Position numbers and translations under genes: made by a program. Under the pieces are notes generated by a model that did no database searches, was not told the origin of the DNA, and worked only from the letters and a program-made list of their open reading frames with translations. Positions 10,766 to 24,004 of a stretch of DNA of 64,000 bases are shown here, one piece after another (position 1 is the first letter of the stretch; each line of letters starts with the position of its first letter). Where the stretch lies: positions 1,185,001-1,249,000 of the forward strand of contig CM043967.1 in NCBI GenBank assembly GCA_014529385.2, in the 5' to 3' direction. This DNA is from Adiantum capillus-veneris. Its lineage: Eukaryota; Streptophyta; Polypodiopsida; Polypodiales; Pteridaceae.

Positions 10766-10999
10766 AGTTCTACTACCTCAAGACTTCAAAATCTCCTTTA
10801 CAAGAGGTCGTTCCCACAAGCAACAAACAACATAAACACCAAAGGACACTTAAAAGCATCTTCAAGGTTTCAATTTTTTTCAAAGCAAAGCCTTCAATCT
10901 TAGTTCAAAGCTTCTTCAAGGGCATCAAAGAAGAAAGTTCCTTTTTGTGTGAAGGGTGACTTCACTTAGGTGGTACTTCATGAAAATTTAGAAGGGAAA

Positions 11000-11094
<95 letters not shown>

Positions 11095-11257
11095 TAACCT
11101 CAAAATTTTGCAACCAAGCACACTACTCGCAACAATAAATCTTGTAATATTTGTCTATGGTGATGATTTCATAATTGTGCTCATGTAAAGAGGCGTTCAT
11201 TGACCTTGACGAGTCTCTAAGTGTTAAGACCCCTATGTTGGTACAATGAGTGAGAAG
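10701..11257 (+). repeat. Tandem duplication unit A
   Basis: A 557-bp unit from acttggactcataaacacg to caatgagtgagaag is repeated immediately as unit B. It contains (CT)n(CA)n at 11003-11093. No coding potential is seen. Confidence 0.92.
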
Positions 11258-11259
11258 AT

Positions 11260-11558
11260 AACTTGGACTCATAAACACGATCTTGAGTAGTTTGCTAACC
11301 CATCACACAAGTGGAAATCCCACGAGTTCTACTACCTCAAGACTTCAAAATCTCCTTTACAAGAGGTCGTTCCCACAAGCAACAAACAACATAAACACCA
11401 AAGGACACTTAAAAGCATCTTCAAGGTTTCAATTTTTTTCAAAGCAAAGCCTTCAATCTTAGTTCAAAGCTTCTTCAAGGGCATCAAAGAAGAAAGTTCC
11501 TTTTTGTGTGAAGGGTGACTTCACTTAGGTGGTACTTTATGAAAATTTAGAAGGGAAA

Positions 11559-11633
<75 letters not shown>

Positions 11634-11796
11634 TAACCTCAAAATTTTGCAACCAAGCACACTACTCGCAACAATGAATCTTTTAATATTTGTCTATGGT
11701 GATGATTTCATAATTGTGCTCATGTAAAGAGGCATTCACTGACCTTGACGAGTCTCTAAGAGTTAAGACCCCTATGTTGGTACAATGAGTGAGAAG
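11260..11796 (+). repeat. Tandem duplication unit B
   Basis: Almost identical to unit A. The length difference comes mainly from a shorter CT run (11564-11602). Few substitutions are visible by eye (for example gcgttcattg versus gcattcactg), so the duplication is recent. Confidence 0.92.
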
Positions 11797-11856
11797 GGTG
11801 TAGAGAAATTTAATGGGGAAGGGTTCCATACATGATAGAAAAATCTTAGGGGCTAC

Positions 11857-12459
11857 TTGATGAAGAAGACATTATCAGGAGTGGTCAAAGCACCGTTAGA
11901 TGATCAAGAGGGAGTGCATACCAGGGCATTTAGTGCACAAGATTTAGAAAAGGATGAAGAAGCACTTGGGATCAATATCATCGCACTTCACGACGACAAC
12001 TATGTCCACTTCATTGATGAAGCACATAAAGCATGGGTTGTTCTTGAAGAAAATATTGGGGCTAGAGCTAAAAGAAGTAAAGTGAGCCTTAAAAGACAAC
12101 TTCACAAAACCACAATAAAGAAGAGGAAATAGCTAGCCTTGTAAATAAACTTAAAAGCATCATAACCCATTTTACTTACATAAAGTGTGATGTACCACAA
12201 GATGACAAAGTGGCCGTGCTTTTAAGTCCACTTCCACCCTCTTATGACCACTTAGTCACACCATCCTTGAAGAAAAAGAACCGGCTACTTAAGTGGAGGC
12301 AACAACATTAGAGAAAGCAGCAGTGGCAGCAACAACATCAAAAATTACAAAGGCAAGAAACTTGTAAGAGAATCAACTCATGTGGTGGAGGACGACGATG
12401 AAGAAGAAGAAAAAGGCAAGAACAACCTTGTCTGCTACGACAACATACTATGAAGATTG
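11857..12459 (+). pseudogene. Ty1/copia gag (UBN2-type) fragment
   Basis: The open frame 11857-12132 carries the copia gag pattern WxxxDxEAxxxI..AlHDdNYVHFIdeAhkAWvVLEE..ga.akrskvsLkrQ. In a shifted frame 12130-12300 continues with SLVNKLKSIITHFTYIKCDV and VAVLLSPLPPSYDHLV, the second half of the same domain. A basic, acidic-rich tail follows until the gene is cut at 12459 by the LTR element inserted there; sequence resumes at 15805. The gene is frame-broken and inactive. Confidence 0.65.
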
Positions 12460-12967
<508 letters not shown>

Positions 12968-12979
12968 CCCCCTCTCAGC
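12968..12979 (-). promoter_or_regulatory. Polypurine tract
   Basis: The minus strand reads GCTGAGAGGGGG directly before the LTR start TGTTAGAC, the usual plus-strand primer position in LTR elements. Confidence 0.75.
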
Positions 12980-13454
12980 ACCGGATGTTGAACAATTCAC
13001 ATGAAGCCTTATGGATGTGAGGCAAATGATGAAGATGTCTGATGCGATGTCCATTGAAAGACAATACACCGACAAACCCCATGAGTGTAGCAGTAGTCTG
13101 GAGTGTCCCAACCACCAAGAAATATCTGTGGAAAGATGCCGTCATGAGCAGTGTAGCAAACTGTTGTACTCCACCAATACAGGGTAAAGATACTTCATGA
13201 AGGTCCCAAACTGAGTGTGAAAACAACTCCTTGTCTGAAGAGAAGTGCCAATAGACCTGCAAGTGTCCTGCCCAATAGGATCTGTGGTGTCTGTAGTCAA
13301 ATCGTGTGGAGAAAATGGAGAAGCCCAAGAACCGTCATGAGAATGATTGGAAGCCTATCAATGCGTGAACCTGTAACCGAGTGTGGCCAAATGGCTAAGC
13401 TGTGTAAAATTGTAGGAAGGCCAGATGTAGTAATCTGAACCTTAAACTCCTCCG

Positions 13455-13775
13455 AATCAAGGAAAGCCAGACTAAATAGTATGCACTGTAGAAGCTACCA
13501 TAAGCTGCAGCAGTCACCGAGAGACCGCACGGACCACCACCGGATGGTGTCCTATCAGTAGGTAGGGTAATCCAAGATGAGGGGAAAGCTAGACTCAACA
13601 ATCTACACTGTGAAGGGCCTCTAAGAAGAGATGTGGTCAGACCAAGCTGTCTGCACCGTGATCATCCTGTAGAAGTAGGGAAGCCAGACTCAGGAGTCTG
13701 CGTTGTGAAGATTCTCTAAGAAGAGGAAAGGCCAGACCAATATGTCTACGCTGTCTTGCCTGTATCTCCTGCCTC
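13455..13775. repeat. Degenerate ~50-60-bp repeat module inside the LTR element
   Basis: Variants of gaaagccagact...tctgc..tgtgaag...ctctaagaagag occur at about 13458, 13580, 13635, 13680 and 13730. Some carry an agactc..gagtct palindrome. The phrase gaccaccaccggatggtgtc also recurs at about 13531 and 14473. Confidence 0.6.
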
Positions 13776-15274
13776 CAATCCTCATGTGTCAACCAAAACA
13801 GAATCTGTGGTGCCACCAACGCCACCAAGCCGCATCTCGGTGTGGCTCTCAATGTGAATGAGCTGGGAGTGGCCTACTGCCCAGACCGGGGGATAAGTCT
13901 GCTGCAAGGTTACCGAGGGTGAGTGTAAGTAACTCTGAAGGTAGCAATCCAAATGATCAGGAGTGTAGAAGAGCAACTGCATTATCATCGAAGCCAAGCT
14001 CCAGGTGACTCCTGATGTAGTTGTGGGATGCCTGATCTCCCACATCTCACAGGTAAACTCTCCAAGAGAGTCCAAAGCACTGAATTCCTACTCCATTCTA
14101 TATATCCAAGCAATGAACCTATTCAAGAAGAGATCCAAGATCCTCTCCCTAAGTCCATATAGATGCCGTGTGTAAGCAAGTGATCTGATGTGTCAAGGTC
14201 AAGTGGTAAGTGTCTGTCCACCCAAGATGGTGGTGTCTTCTCTGGGAATGTCAGAATCCCATATGCCATTAGCATAGCCATATCTCGTGTGAACTCCTCT
14301 GATGAGTGCATAGGTGTGTCCATAGTTAACCACAGGTCACCACCCCCTCTGGAGTGTGCAACAGCCGAATGATGGCTGGAATGAATGGATCTCCCAAGGA
14401 TCGTATTCCAGTAGATGATCAAGCCGATGTAAAAGATATTGTGTACTGTAGCACTCACTGAGAGACCACATGGACCACCACCGGATGGTGTCTTGGCAGG
14501 AGGTAACTTCATCCTCTGTGAAAAACTCCAACCAAGCGTCTATTGTCCACCAAAAAATGCAACTTTGAGGTGATGAAAACGCTGTTGTCCAACAATTTTC
14601 AGCATGTTCATATGCTCCCGACATGGTCTGGAGCAGTGTAGAGGGTGTAGGGAGGGCGGGGAATCAATGTCACAACCCCAGGTGGGCTGAAAACATAGAA
14701 AAATAGCAGGTGTTACTAGCTGAAATCTGATAAAGACGGAGAGGATACTTGCCGACAATGCACCAGATGCAAAGCCGGGTAGGTGGTGGCAAGATCCAGG
14801 GTCCAGAAGCTGAGCGCTGCCCTCCTGCTCCAAAAACGCAGGTCAATTTGTAGTCCACTTTTGCTACACTTGTTGGCACCAAAAACCCTCTGTTTGTTGA
14901 AAAAAAGGCTTGATGGGTACCCTAGGTGCCTATCAACTTGTGGAAGGTGTCAACGACACAAAATGACCACTAAAACCGCCAAAAATGGGTTGAAAACCCA
15001 AAAACGAACATCTGGCTGAAAAACACAGACGGAGCATAGAAGGTTTTCGGCAATGAAATGATCCCAGAAGTGAAGTGCTAGCAGCCTGATGCAAAAACAC
15101 TAACTTGATCTGCAAAAACGCAGGTAGATGGGAATCCTGACGAAAAACGCAGATCTCATCACGTGCCTGGTTGTTTGCAAAATGCTGACAAATTTTTCAT
15201 GAAAACACTAGTTATGTTGATCTTGGGAGGAGAACGTGATGAGATGTAGTGCCTCAGAATAGGCAGATCCTAAA

Positions 15275-15286
15275 GCTCTGATACCA
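15275..15286 (-). promoter_or_regulatory. Primer-binding site (Met-tRNA)
   Basis: The minus strand reads TGGTATCAGAGC immediately after the 5' LTR end, the canonical plant retrotransposon primer site. Confidence 0.92.
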
Positions 15287-15799
<513 letters not shown>

Positions 15800-15804
15800 G
15801 ATTG

Positions 15805-16132
15805 TAGCCTTTGAACTTCAAGGGGAGGATTATTTCTCATCCTTTGTAGATTTTTCATCCTTTGTGGATATGTATTGACATCCTATGTGGATACTATGTG
15901 TCTTCCTTAGTGGATAAAGAATCTTCAATGTATTGTCCTAGTCCAAACCTCAAGGGGAGTACTGTAAGGTATGAGCTTTGTCCTAGAGTCAATATAGTGT
16001 GAGTGAATGAGAGAAAAGGTGGAATTATCCCACATGTAATGGTGCAAGACTGTAGAGCTACTTAAAGCTCCTTTCATGAATAAAGAAATCCATTCCAAGT
16101 TTGCATTACATGTCTCTTGTTTAAGGTGAGCT
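15805..16132 (+). other. Tail of the interrupted copia-like element, with polypurine tract and LTR start
   Basis: After the target duplication come three repeats of the type tcctttgtggata / tcctatgtggata (15838-15895), then cctcaaggggagtac and TGTAAGGTATGAGC at 15963. A purine tract followed by TG is the expected start of a 3' LTR. The matching 5' LTR was not found. A polyadenylation-like aataaa lies near 16080. Confidence 0.45.
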
Positions 16133-16300
16133 TGTGATGGGTTAGCAAACTACTCAAGATCATGTTTATGAGTCAAAGTTAATCTATGTTGGAGCCTAAT
16201 TCCCTTGAGTAACAAATTAGCCTAGACACACTCACTTGTGTGCACAATTTTTGTCTATTACCCACCTTAGCTAGCACGATCCCGTTCTCACCAACACTAA
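16133..16300 (-). repeat. Inverted repeat copy 2 (partner 10590-10765)
   Basis: Read on the minus strand it runs from gagaacgggatcgtgctagc to gtttgctaacccatcac and matches 10590-10765, with several substitutions. Confidence 0.7.
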
Positions 16301-16419
16301 CCATTCATTCTACATAAAACAATAAGGACTCATAGCCCTAAACACTATTGTGTTTGGAGTCTACAACCTGTGTCTCCTCTCCGTCTCTCTTCTCCATTGT
16401 TGCACACACTTCATAGAGC

Positions 16420-19245
16420 AAACTAATTAAAGCTTTCCATCTAGAATATTTTGATAACAAAGGAGACAAAGATATCTTATGCAAGCTGGGTAGAATAAAG
16501 CAAGGCAAACTATCAGCTTGAAGCTATATTGAGGAAATCAAGGAATTGACCAGACAGTTGCATAAACCTTCGTCTGAGAAAAGAATGAGGGCTTGGTTCC
16601 TTAGCAGGTTTAGAAGCAAGAAGTTGAGGGAATAGGAGGTTCTAGCCCAACTAAGAAATTCAACGATCTAGTTCAAAGAGCCTTAAAACTTGAGCAATAG
16701 GTCAAAACAAAAAAGGGTCATAGGAGTAGAAGGGGTTCTAGTTATAGTGAGTCAATGGTTGAGGAGTAAGACTCAAGCTCCAATTCTAGCTCATCTAACA
16801 GTGATTCAGATAAAAACACTAACGAAAAAAAGAAGGGATCTTGGCTAAGGAAACTAGAGAAGATGCCAAAATAGATAGCTAAAATGGCTAAGACTAGACC
16901 CTCAATCAATAAGCTAGAGAAGAGACCTCATGTTCAAAGTGTAGATCTAGGGACCACATGTCAGACGAGTTTACCCAGTGTAGAAATAGTAAAGCATATG
17001 GGCATGTTGGAAATAATTGTGGAATTAGAACTCACCATTTCAAGAAGGGTAAAGACATGTATATGATTGCCTTAACCAACATAGAAGTGGCGAAGTTAGA
17101 TGGAGCAATTGGTTCCAAAGAGAATAAAACCAGTGCAAGAAATGGAACTGGCAAAGGGAGATATCAAGGAGGCAATGGTTGAGGAAGGGGTAGAGTTGAT
17201 TTTGGCAAGAGTGATTTCAACTGCTATACCTATGGGAAGTATGGACATTTTGCAGCTCAGTGTCTTGATAATTCAAAACCAGAAGGAGCTCAATAGAAGC
17301 CACCAGAACAAGTACCAGTCATAGTGGTTACCAGAAGCAGAGGTGTGGTAATCGAAGAGCTCCCAAATGAACCTAAAAAGAATTGAAGCAAGCTACTAAA
17401 ATGAAGAAATGGGAGCAACAAAGAGCTACATGGAAGGCAAAACGCAACACAAAGGTAGTGGATGAATGGTAGGAGCAATGAGATTTGGCAATAAAGATTA
17501 TAGAAGATCTGGCAAACAAGATGTCAAAGTAGCCAGAATGCTCAAAGGCCAAGAAAATTTAAAGATTGTTGCCTCAATCTTCACAAGCTCAAGAAGAGAA
17601 GCCTATTGGGAAATGTGGTGAGAGGAAAAGGGAGCAATGGATTGATGAGTCTATAATCATTGCAATTGAGAGTTTGACTCAAGAGATGAGGCAAGTCAAA
17701 ACAGACTTGGCTGAGGCTGGAAGTACTGACCTGGCAAAGGAGCAATTAGAGAGTCCATCACAAGCTCAGTCAGCCACCAGAGAAGGAAGCCAATTCAATG
17801 GCAGTGTGAATATAGCTAGTTGAAAGAGAGATCTTCTAGCTTAGATAACAGTTCTGATAATGAACAAAAAGAAATATATGTTAAGGTTTGTGAGAGGATC
17901 CAAAAGCTTATAGTGGAACTAGATAACATCAGAAGAACATTACCAAAAGCTACAAAATTCATCAAGAAGAAGAGGAAAGCAGATATAGAACCTAGGGAAA
18001 TAGACTTAGCAGCCATCAAAGATGACAAGGTTCGTGTCATTCAAATGGATCACAAACTTAGAAAGCAATGGGAACCATTGTCAGGGGTCATATTGGATGG
18101 TGGGGTAGAAGTCGACATTCTTGGAGAGCATCTAAGACAAAAATTGGGGATTCAAGACCTTAAGCCAACACCAATTAGAATCAAAATGACAGATCACAGG
18201 GTAGTTCAAGCTAGTGGCCTAATAAAGAGCATGCATATTAGAGTCAGAAAGGAGAAATTTAAGACTAGTTTCTTAGTGTTAGATGTACAGTAATCAAATG
18301 GAATGCTTTCGGGCAGACCATGGCTTAGAACTGTTGGAGCCATACATGACTATACTAGTTAGAAATTGACTATTCAGGGGCCCAAAAGAAGAATTTATAT
18401 CAAAACTGATAAGACAAGAAGATGGAAAAAGGCATTAAGGCTAGAGGAACTCTTCAATAAGTATGGTGCAAAGAAGATCGAGCAAATTCTTGTATCAATG
18501 AATATTTTTCCAATTGCAAAAATAGATTTGAATGTTGCTCTAATGGAGAAGAAGCATGTTTAAAACAAAGGCAATACCTTGATCAATTTATAGAATCAAA
18601 TACTAAAGAAAGAACTATTCAGCTTGACGAAAGACTACCAAATTAGTTAGATCACGAGAAAGAAGAGCTTAGATCAAAAGCAGGGTATGCACACTCTAAT
18701 ACAGAGAATCCGGACTAGGCTGCTGAAAAGATGAAAATGGAATCTAAGATTGGTGGTCTAAATTGGCTACTTACAGACAATCAAGAGACTGAGGAGTGGA
18801 ATCTCGGCATAGCTGAAAATCCCAAGATGGTGAAAATCAACAAATGTCTAAATCAGAGATTAAAGAGAGAGCTAAGGCTTTTCTTCAAAAGTACAAAGTT
18901 GTCTTTAATTGGGAGCACACTCATCTGAAGGGTGTCGATCGAGAAGTGTGCTGACATAGGACACCACTAAAACCAGATGCCAAACCAATGAGGTTGCAAA
19001 CGTATATAATGAATCCTGATTATGCCAAGAAATAAAAGAGGAGATCAACAAGCTTCTACAATCTAGGTTCATTACTAAAGTGGCAAGACTGGTTGTTTCC
19101 AATAGTAGTGAAACTGAAGAATAATGGAATGTTGAGAGTGTGTGGGGATTATTACAAGCTTAATACTCATAGCATCAAAGGTCCATTCCCACTTCCATTC
19201 ACTAATATGCAGCTGAAAGCAGGCTTTGATGGTACAAAATAGGTT
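16420..19245 (+). pseudogene. Second Ty3/gypsy relic: gag, protease and start of RT
   Basis: From about 16440 a gag-like text appears (YIEEIKELTRQLHKPSSEKR). Two zinc knuckles follow, CRNSKAYGHVGNNC (16979-17020) and CYTYGKYGHFAAQC (17222-17263), both lacking the second cysteine. The frame 17820-18293 ends in an aspartic protease region (SGVILDGGVEVDILGEHLRQ, then KFKTSFLVLDV), continued in another frame by MLSGRPWLRTVGAIHD. Near 18860-19240 the RT N-terminus is seen (NWEHT.LKGVD, DYAKKIKEEINKLLQSRFI, WLFPIVVKLKNNGMLRVCGD, GPFPLPFTNMQL). The copy stops before the catalytic motif. The family resembles non-chromoviral plant gypsy (Tat/Athila-like), which is inference. Confidence 0.72.
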
Positions 19246-19465
19246 GTCCTTGACACCACATTGGATTGGGGGTTTTGTGGTGAAAAGAAACTCTTTTTGA
19301 GTGGTTTTAAAGAGTTGAAAGCGAAGAGGGAAATGGATTTTTTTAAACATGTAGGATTGTAAAAAAAGTCTTAAGGCTTTGAATAGGTTGTGGGTGGGAC
19401 CTTACAAAAACATGTGTGTAGCTACCACGCAGTTTGTTTGTTGCCATGCACTCCATGGCCAAGAA

Positions 19466-19469
<4 letters not shown>

Positions 19470-19544
<75 letters not shown>
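19470..19544. repeat. (CT)n microsatellite
   Basis: An unbroken CT run of about 37 units. Confidence 0.95.
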
Positions 19545-19551
<7 letters not shown>

Positions 19552-19656
19552 TATATGCAGTAGCTGCAACATGTGTCCTCCTTAACCAAATCTCTGTCTG
19601 CCCCCCCTCTCTCCATCTATCTATGTAGCAGTATCAACTTATGTCCTCCAAAACTA

Positions 19657-19660
<4 letters not shown>

Positions 19661-19739
<79 letters not shown>
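19661..19739. repeat. (CT)n microsatellite
   Basis: A second CT run 117 bp after the first. The intervening and following sequences share ccatctat/ccatttat..gtagc, so the two tracts may derive from a local duplication. Confidence 0.95.
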
Positions 19740-19740
<1 letters not shown>

Positions 19741-20964
19741 GGAGTGTGAAGCAAGCCCTTCCACCAATATGTACTTGGAGATACAAAGTGCAACAAATAG
19801 GATGGAAATCAATAACCCTAGTCTCATCAACAAAAATCTCAGTAACCAAGCCTATATGCATAACTATTGGGCAAAAAAGAAATGCAATCAACGAAAGAAT
19901 GAAAGGAGTACTCTTGGTACCAACAAGTTCGTATTGCAAAATAACAAGTGAAGAAAGAACATATGCAAAGCAATGGCTCGGTGTTGGGAAAGGCAGACTC
20001 AGGGGCTTCAAGTATCTAAACAACAAGAGATACTTCAGGAGCTCATGCAACATCAATCATTTTCCAAATTGAGAAAATCAGATATTGAATCAAGTCTTGT
20101 TTTTGGAGTTTGGAATACATTGACTCAACTCTAGGTACCCCAATCTACAAGCAAGATTTTGGTGAAATGAACCTCTCTGATGATGATCTTGAAATTTGAA
20201 TAGCTCTAAAAGATCCACAACGTTGAATCAATAAAAAATTTCTAGTGCGTTGGGTGTTCATCAAAGAAACATAGCGGCAACAAGTACTCGGTTCGAGTTT
20301 AGAGACAAGAATGAAGCATTGCAATGCTTGTCATAGACAATTGTCTCAATATAGCCGTATCACTGAGTGTGAAACCAGAGATTTGGTATGTGCCTTCTGG
20401 ACATTGGAGACCACTTAGACTAGAGTTTCACCAACAAAAAGGATTTCTGCAAGACAAGAATTGACTCAAAGTGTGCTATCAAACATCCCATACATTTTTT
20501 TGATGACTCTCAAGGAACACATTCAAATAATAGCAGTCTCTAGTTGCATGGAATTCTATTTGGATTGATATTCATGATGACAACCTTGTAGAATAGTCTT
20601 AGGATATATTCTGGACAATACAAAATTTGGTACTATATTGCTCATTTGGCATCATGAAATAGTGTCATTGTTTGCTCAAAATCGGTACGAAAAGTACCAT
20701 TGCTCAAGACGCTAACAAAGTTGGTGCTAGAACATATTTGCTGATTTATTAGATTTGGTGCATCAACCTTGTTACATCAGCATATTCATCAAATAATATC
20801 ATCAATCAGCTTTGGTTCTTTTTTTTTTTGCATTGGTTCTAACAGTACCAAATTTGGTGCTTTCACAGATTTGGTGCTTTCACTCAACCTTGATATTACG
20901 AAGCACGTGACCCGAATATAAATCTACCCAAAATTATATAAGTTTGGCACAACCACCAATTTGG

Positions 20965-22010
20965 TGCATCTTTCTTCTTTGATACTATTTTATAGTATGG
21001 TATGGTGTTCTATTTTTGTACTCTATCCAATTTTGGTTCTAGCTAGAAGCTTTTGTTCTTGTTTTGGTATTCTCTACAACCAATTTTGGTACTCTATTGA
21101 TTTCATGGGTGATGTTTATAGCCATGTTCAATACCAAACACTTGGACTAGTTAGAACACCTTTGTCCTTTGGTACTCCTTTATAGTTTGGTATGATGTTC
21201 TCTTTTGCTACCCTATCCAAGTTTGGCTCTAGCTGGGAACTTTTGTTCTTGTTTTGGTATTCTCTACCACCAGTTTTGGTACTCTATTAATTTTATTCGT
21301 GATTCTTATAGCCATGTTCAATACCAAAGCACCTGTTCATCTCTCTCGTTTGGTACTCCTTTATAGTTTTGGTATGGTGTTCTGTTTTGGTACTCTATCC
21401 AAATTTGTTCTAGCTGGGTACTTTTGTTTTAGTTTTGATATTCTATACGACTAGTTTTGGTAGTATATTGACTTCATGGGTGATTTTTATAGCCCTGCTC
21501 AATAGCAGAGCACTTGGACCAGTTAGTACATCTTTATTCTTTGGTACTCCTTTATATTTTGGTATGGTGTTCTATTTTGGTACTCTATCCAAACTTGGTT
21601 CTAGCTAGGTACTTTTGTCTTAGTTTTGCTATTCTCTACTACAAATTTTGGTACTATATTGATGTCATGGGTGATTTTTATAGCCTGCTCAATTACACTA
21701 CACTTGGACTAGTTGTTAATACATATTTCTCCTTTGGTACTTCTTTAAAGTTTGGTATGATGTTGTGCTTTGGTACTTGATCCAAATTTAGTTCTAGCTG
21801 GGTACTTTTGTTTTTGTTTTGATATAATCTATGACTAGTTTTGGTAGTATATTGATTTCATGGGTGATTTTTATAGCCTTGCTCAATAGAAAAGAACTTG
21901 GACCAGTTGGTAATCTTTCTCCTTTTGGTTCTCCTTTTTAGTTTGATATGGTGATTTGTTTTGATACTGTATCCAAATTTTGTTTAGTTTTGCTATTCTC
22001 TATGACCAAT
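20965..22010. repeat. ~190-bp tandem array rich in TTTGGTACT
   Basis: A unit containing ctttggtactcctttatag, ttggtatggtgttct, tactctatccaaatttgg, ttctagctgggtacttttg, a tattctctacgac stretch and ttcatgggtgatttttatag recurs with landmarks at about 20975, 21167, 21349, 21540, 21733 and 21924, giving periods of 182 to 193 bp. Copies are diverged by substitutions and small indels. The short phrase TTTGGTACT also recurs within each unit and outside the array on both sides (20640-20960 and 22010-22170). Confidence 0.88.
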
Positions 22011-22439
22011 TTTGGTACTTAGACCAGTTTGGCATGGATTACTCTATTTGTGTGTCTATTTTGGTAATCTTTTGTTGTTTTGGTACTATGTTCCTGCTTC
22101 AATTTTGGTACTCTAGGATAGTTTGGTACTCTATTAGCATTTATGTTTGGTACTCAGTTTATGTGCACTATTTTGGGTTAGTTTTATCTAATCTGGACTA
22201 TACTGGTTTGAGAGATGGAGTTGTATAAAAGATTTAAGAGTACTTACCTTGCAGTGAGGCTATCTAGATCCTTTGAGGTGCTAAAACCATTCTTTGTTTG
22301 GAAGTTAAAAGAGTGGTATATGTGTTGTTGTGTTTATCATGTCTAGATGATATATTTTAAGGAGTCTTTTTATCAAATGCGCCAGAACAAGTTTGGACAT
22401 CATGGAAAATTTCATATTTGTACTTGCTCCATTTGTTTG

Positions 22440-24004
22440 TGAAAGGGGTCAATCAGGTGAGTGTTTTGCTAGCCAGGCTGTATTTTAGCACATCAATATT
22501 TTGTGGGAATCCATTTGGTGTTCGAAACTTACTGACAATGAGTATCATGCAAAAGAATTCTTGTTTGGAGATTGCCCTGAATGTGGGCCAAGCAAGTTAA
22601 CATTTTGCCTGTATGAGATTGCATCAAAAAATAGGAAAGTGACTGTGAAAATCTTCAAGGATGTGGGAATTGGACAAGTGGATTCCAAGAAAGTGAGAAG
22701 AATCAAAAGGATCTAGTTGTGGAAAGAATTCACAGTGCTACATTTATTTGTCTCTTCTTTGATTATCTCAAAAGCTTCATCAAGCACAATTTCCTCTTTA
22801 GGTGGCAAGCACAATAGTTTAAAGATTGCATGCTTAAGTTTCCTAGCAATTTAGGTGTGTCTTTTGTTGATTTTTTTGAGAAATCTTCATTCAAAGTGCA
22901 AAACAAGATTCAATCCATGCATTGGTGGTCAACCTAGGTAACCATATTGGTGTAGATCTCTTATGTGAGAAACTCAACAGGTGTTGTTGAGAAGACAATA
23001 CACTTTTACATATCAAACAACAAGCACCATGGCACACTATTTGTTCAACCTTTTATTATGCTTCATGACCAGTGGCTTAAATAGCAAGGGCATCATTTGC
23101 ACTTTCACTGGGTATGGTCAGATGGTGCTGCTTTTCAATTTAAGGCACGAAGACCTTACTATTTTATGGCAAGGTACTATCAATTGATAGGCTTACATAT
23201 GATGCATAACTTCTTTGCTTCAGGACACGGTAAAGGAGAGCATCATGGTGCAAGTGTTGTGATCAAGAGAATGCTCACTCATGAGGAGCTCAAACCAAAT
23301 GGATGGCCTATGAAGTGCACTGCTTATGTGGTGATCTTTCTTAATACAAACTTTCAGCCCTCAGGAGAATCCCATAGGTGTAGTACTCAAAGAGTTTTTT
23401 GGATGGTGTTGAAGGATAAAGTGCAATGTAGCCTATTGTGCGAATGTCAGTGCATTACATGATCTTGCTCCTTACATTGTTGATAAATACTCTATGAGTA
23501 ACCCATGTGTTGTGCAATTTCGAACACTCTCATGTTTTTTGTGCACCATGTCTAAAGGGGCAGTGGAGGAGGGGCAAGAATAAACTACACGTAGATGAAT
23601 ATGTTTCCATTTTTCCATTGACAGAGATGATGGAAGCAGATATTGTCTCCAAGGATGAGGATGAGGATGAGGATGGCAACATTGATGTATCTTGCAATTC
23701 GACAAGTCATGATAACAATGTGGTCATGTATGAAGGAGACCCTGAAGTGTTTTGTGAAATGTTATTCATAGGAGACAACTTTGCAATCAAGGCAGCTGAG
23801 AAGAATGAGGAATTCTACCTTCTGAAATGCACAAAAACAATGTATCAAACAACCAAAGCAGAGAAGGATAAGTGGCATAACAAAATTGTAAGAGGTGGAA
23901 AACTGGTTGAGGGCTTAGATTATGGCAAGGTGTATGGGAAAGTTGACACATACACCCTACTAGATCATCTTCCTCCCAGTGATGATATACTCCACATCCA
24001 ATGA
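22440..24004 (+). pseudogene. Broken transposon-associated gene with WSDG and SGHGKG motifs
   Basis: Conserved text appears in pieces: FLFGDCPECGPSKLTFCLYE (22558 onward) with a CxxC, FVDFFEKSSFKVQNKIQSMH (about 22866-22925), HFYISNNKHHGTLFVQPFIM (about 23000), WVWSDGAAFQFKARRPYYFM (about 23106) and NFFASGHGKGEHHGASVVIK (about 23209). The last two form a signature I know from uncharacterised transposon-associated proteins of animals and early land plants, with an Asp in SDG..QFK and a Gly/His-rich FF..SHGKG..DG motif. The frame 23507-24004 continues the protein with an acidic run and GDNFAIKAAEKNEEFYLLKC. Stops and frameshifts (for example TAG near 23081) make it inactive. A DDE-type transposase is plausible but unproven. 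Confidence 0.6.

Larger units (their letters stand above)
19246..20964. other. No recognisable gene; two long (CT)n tracts
   Basis: After the truncated RT the sequence has no protein I recognise. Open frames around 19634-20072 are made by the CT tracts. From about 20600 the phrase tttggtgc/tttggtac becomes frequent and leads into the tandem array. Confidence 0.5.

Noticed and set aside
20965-22010. CRISPR-like array
   Set aside because: Units are long, contiguous and diverged without unique spacers; this is a eukaryotic tandem repeat.
23472-23705. Minus-strand frame with a His/Pro repeat
   Set aside because: It is the complement of the acidic Asp/Glu run of the plus-strand gene.
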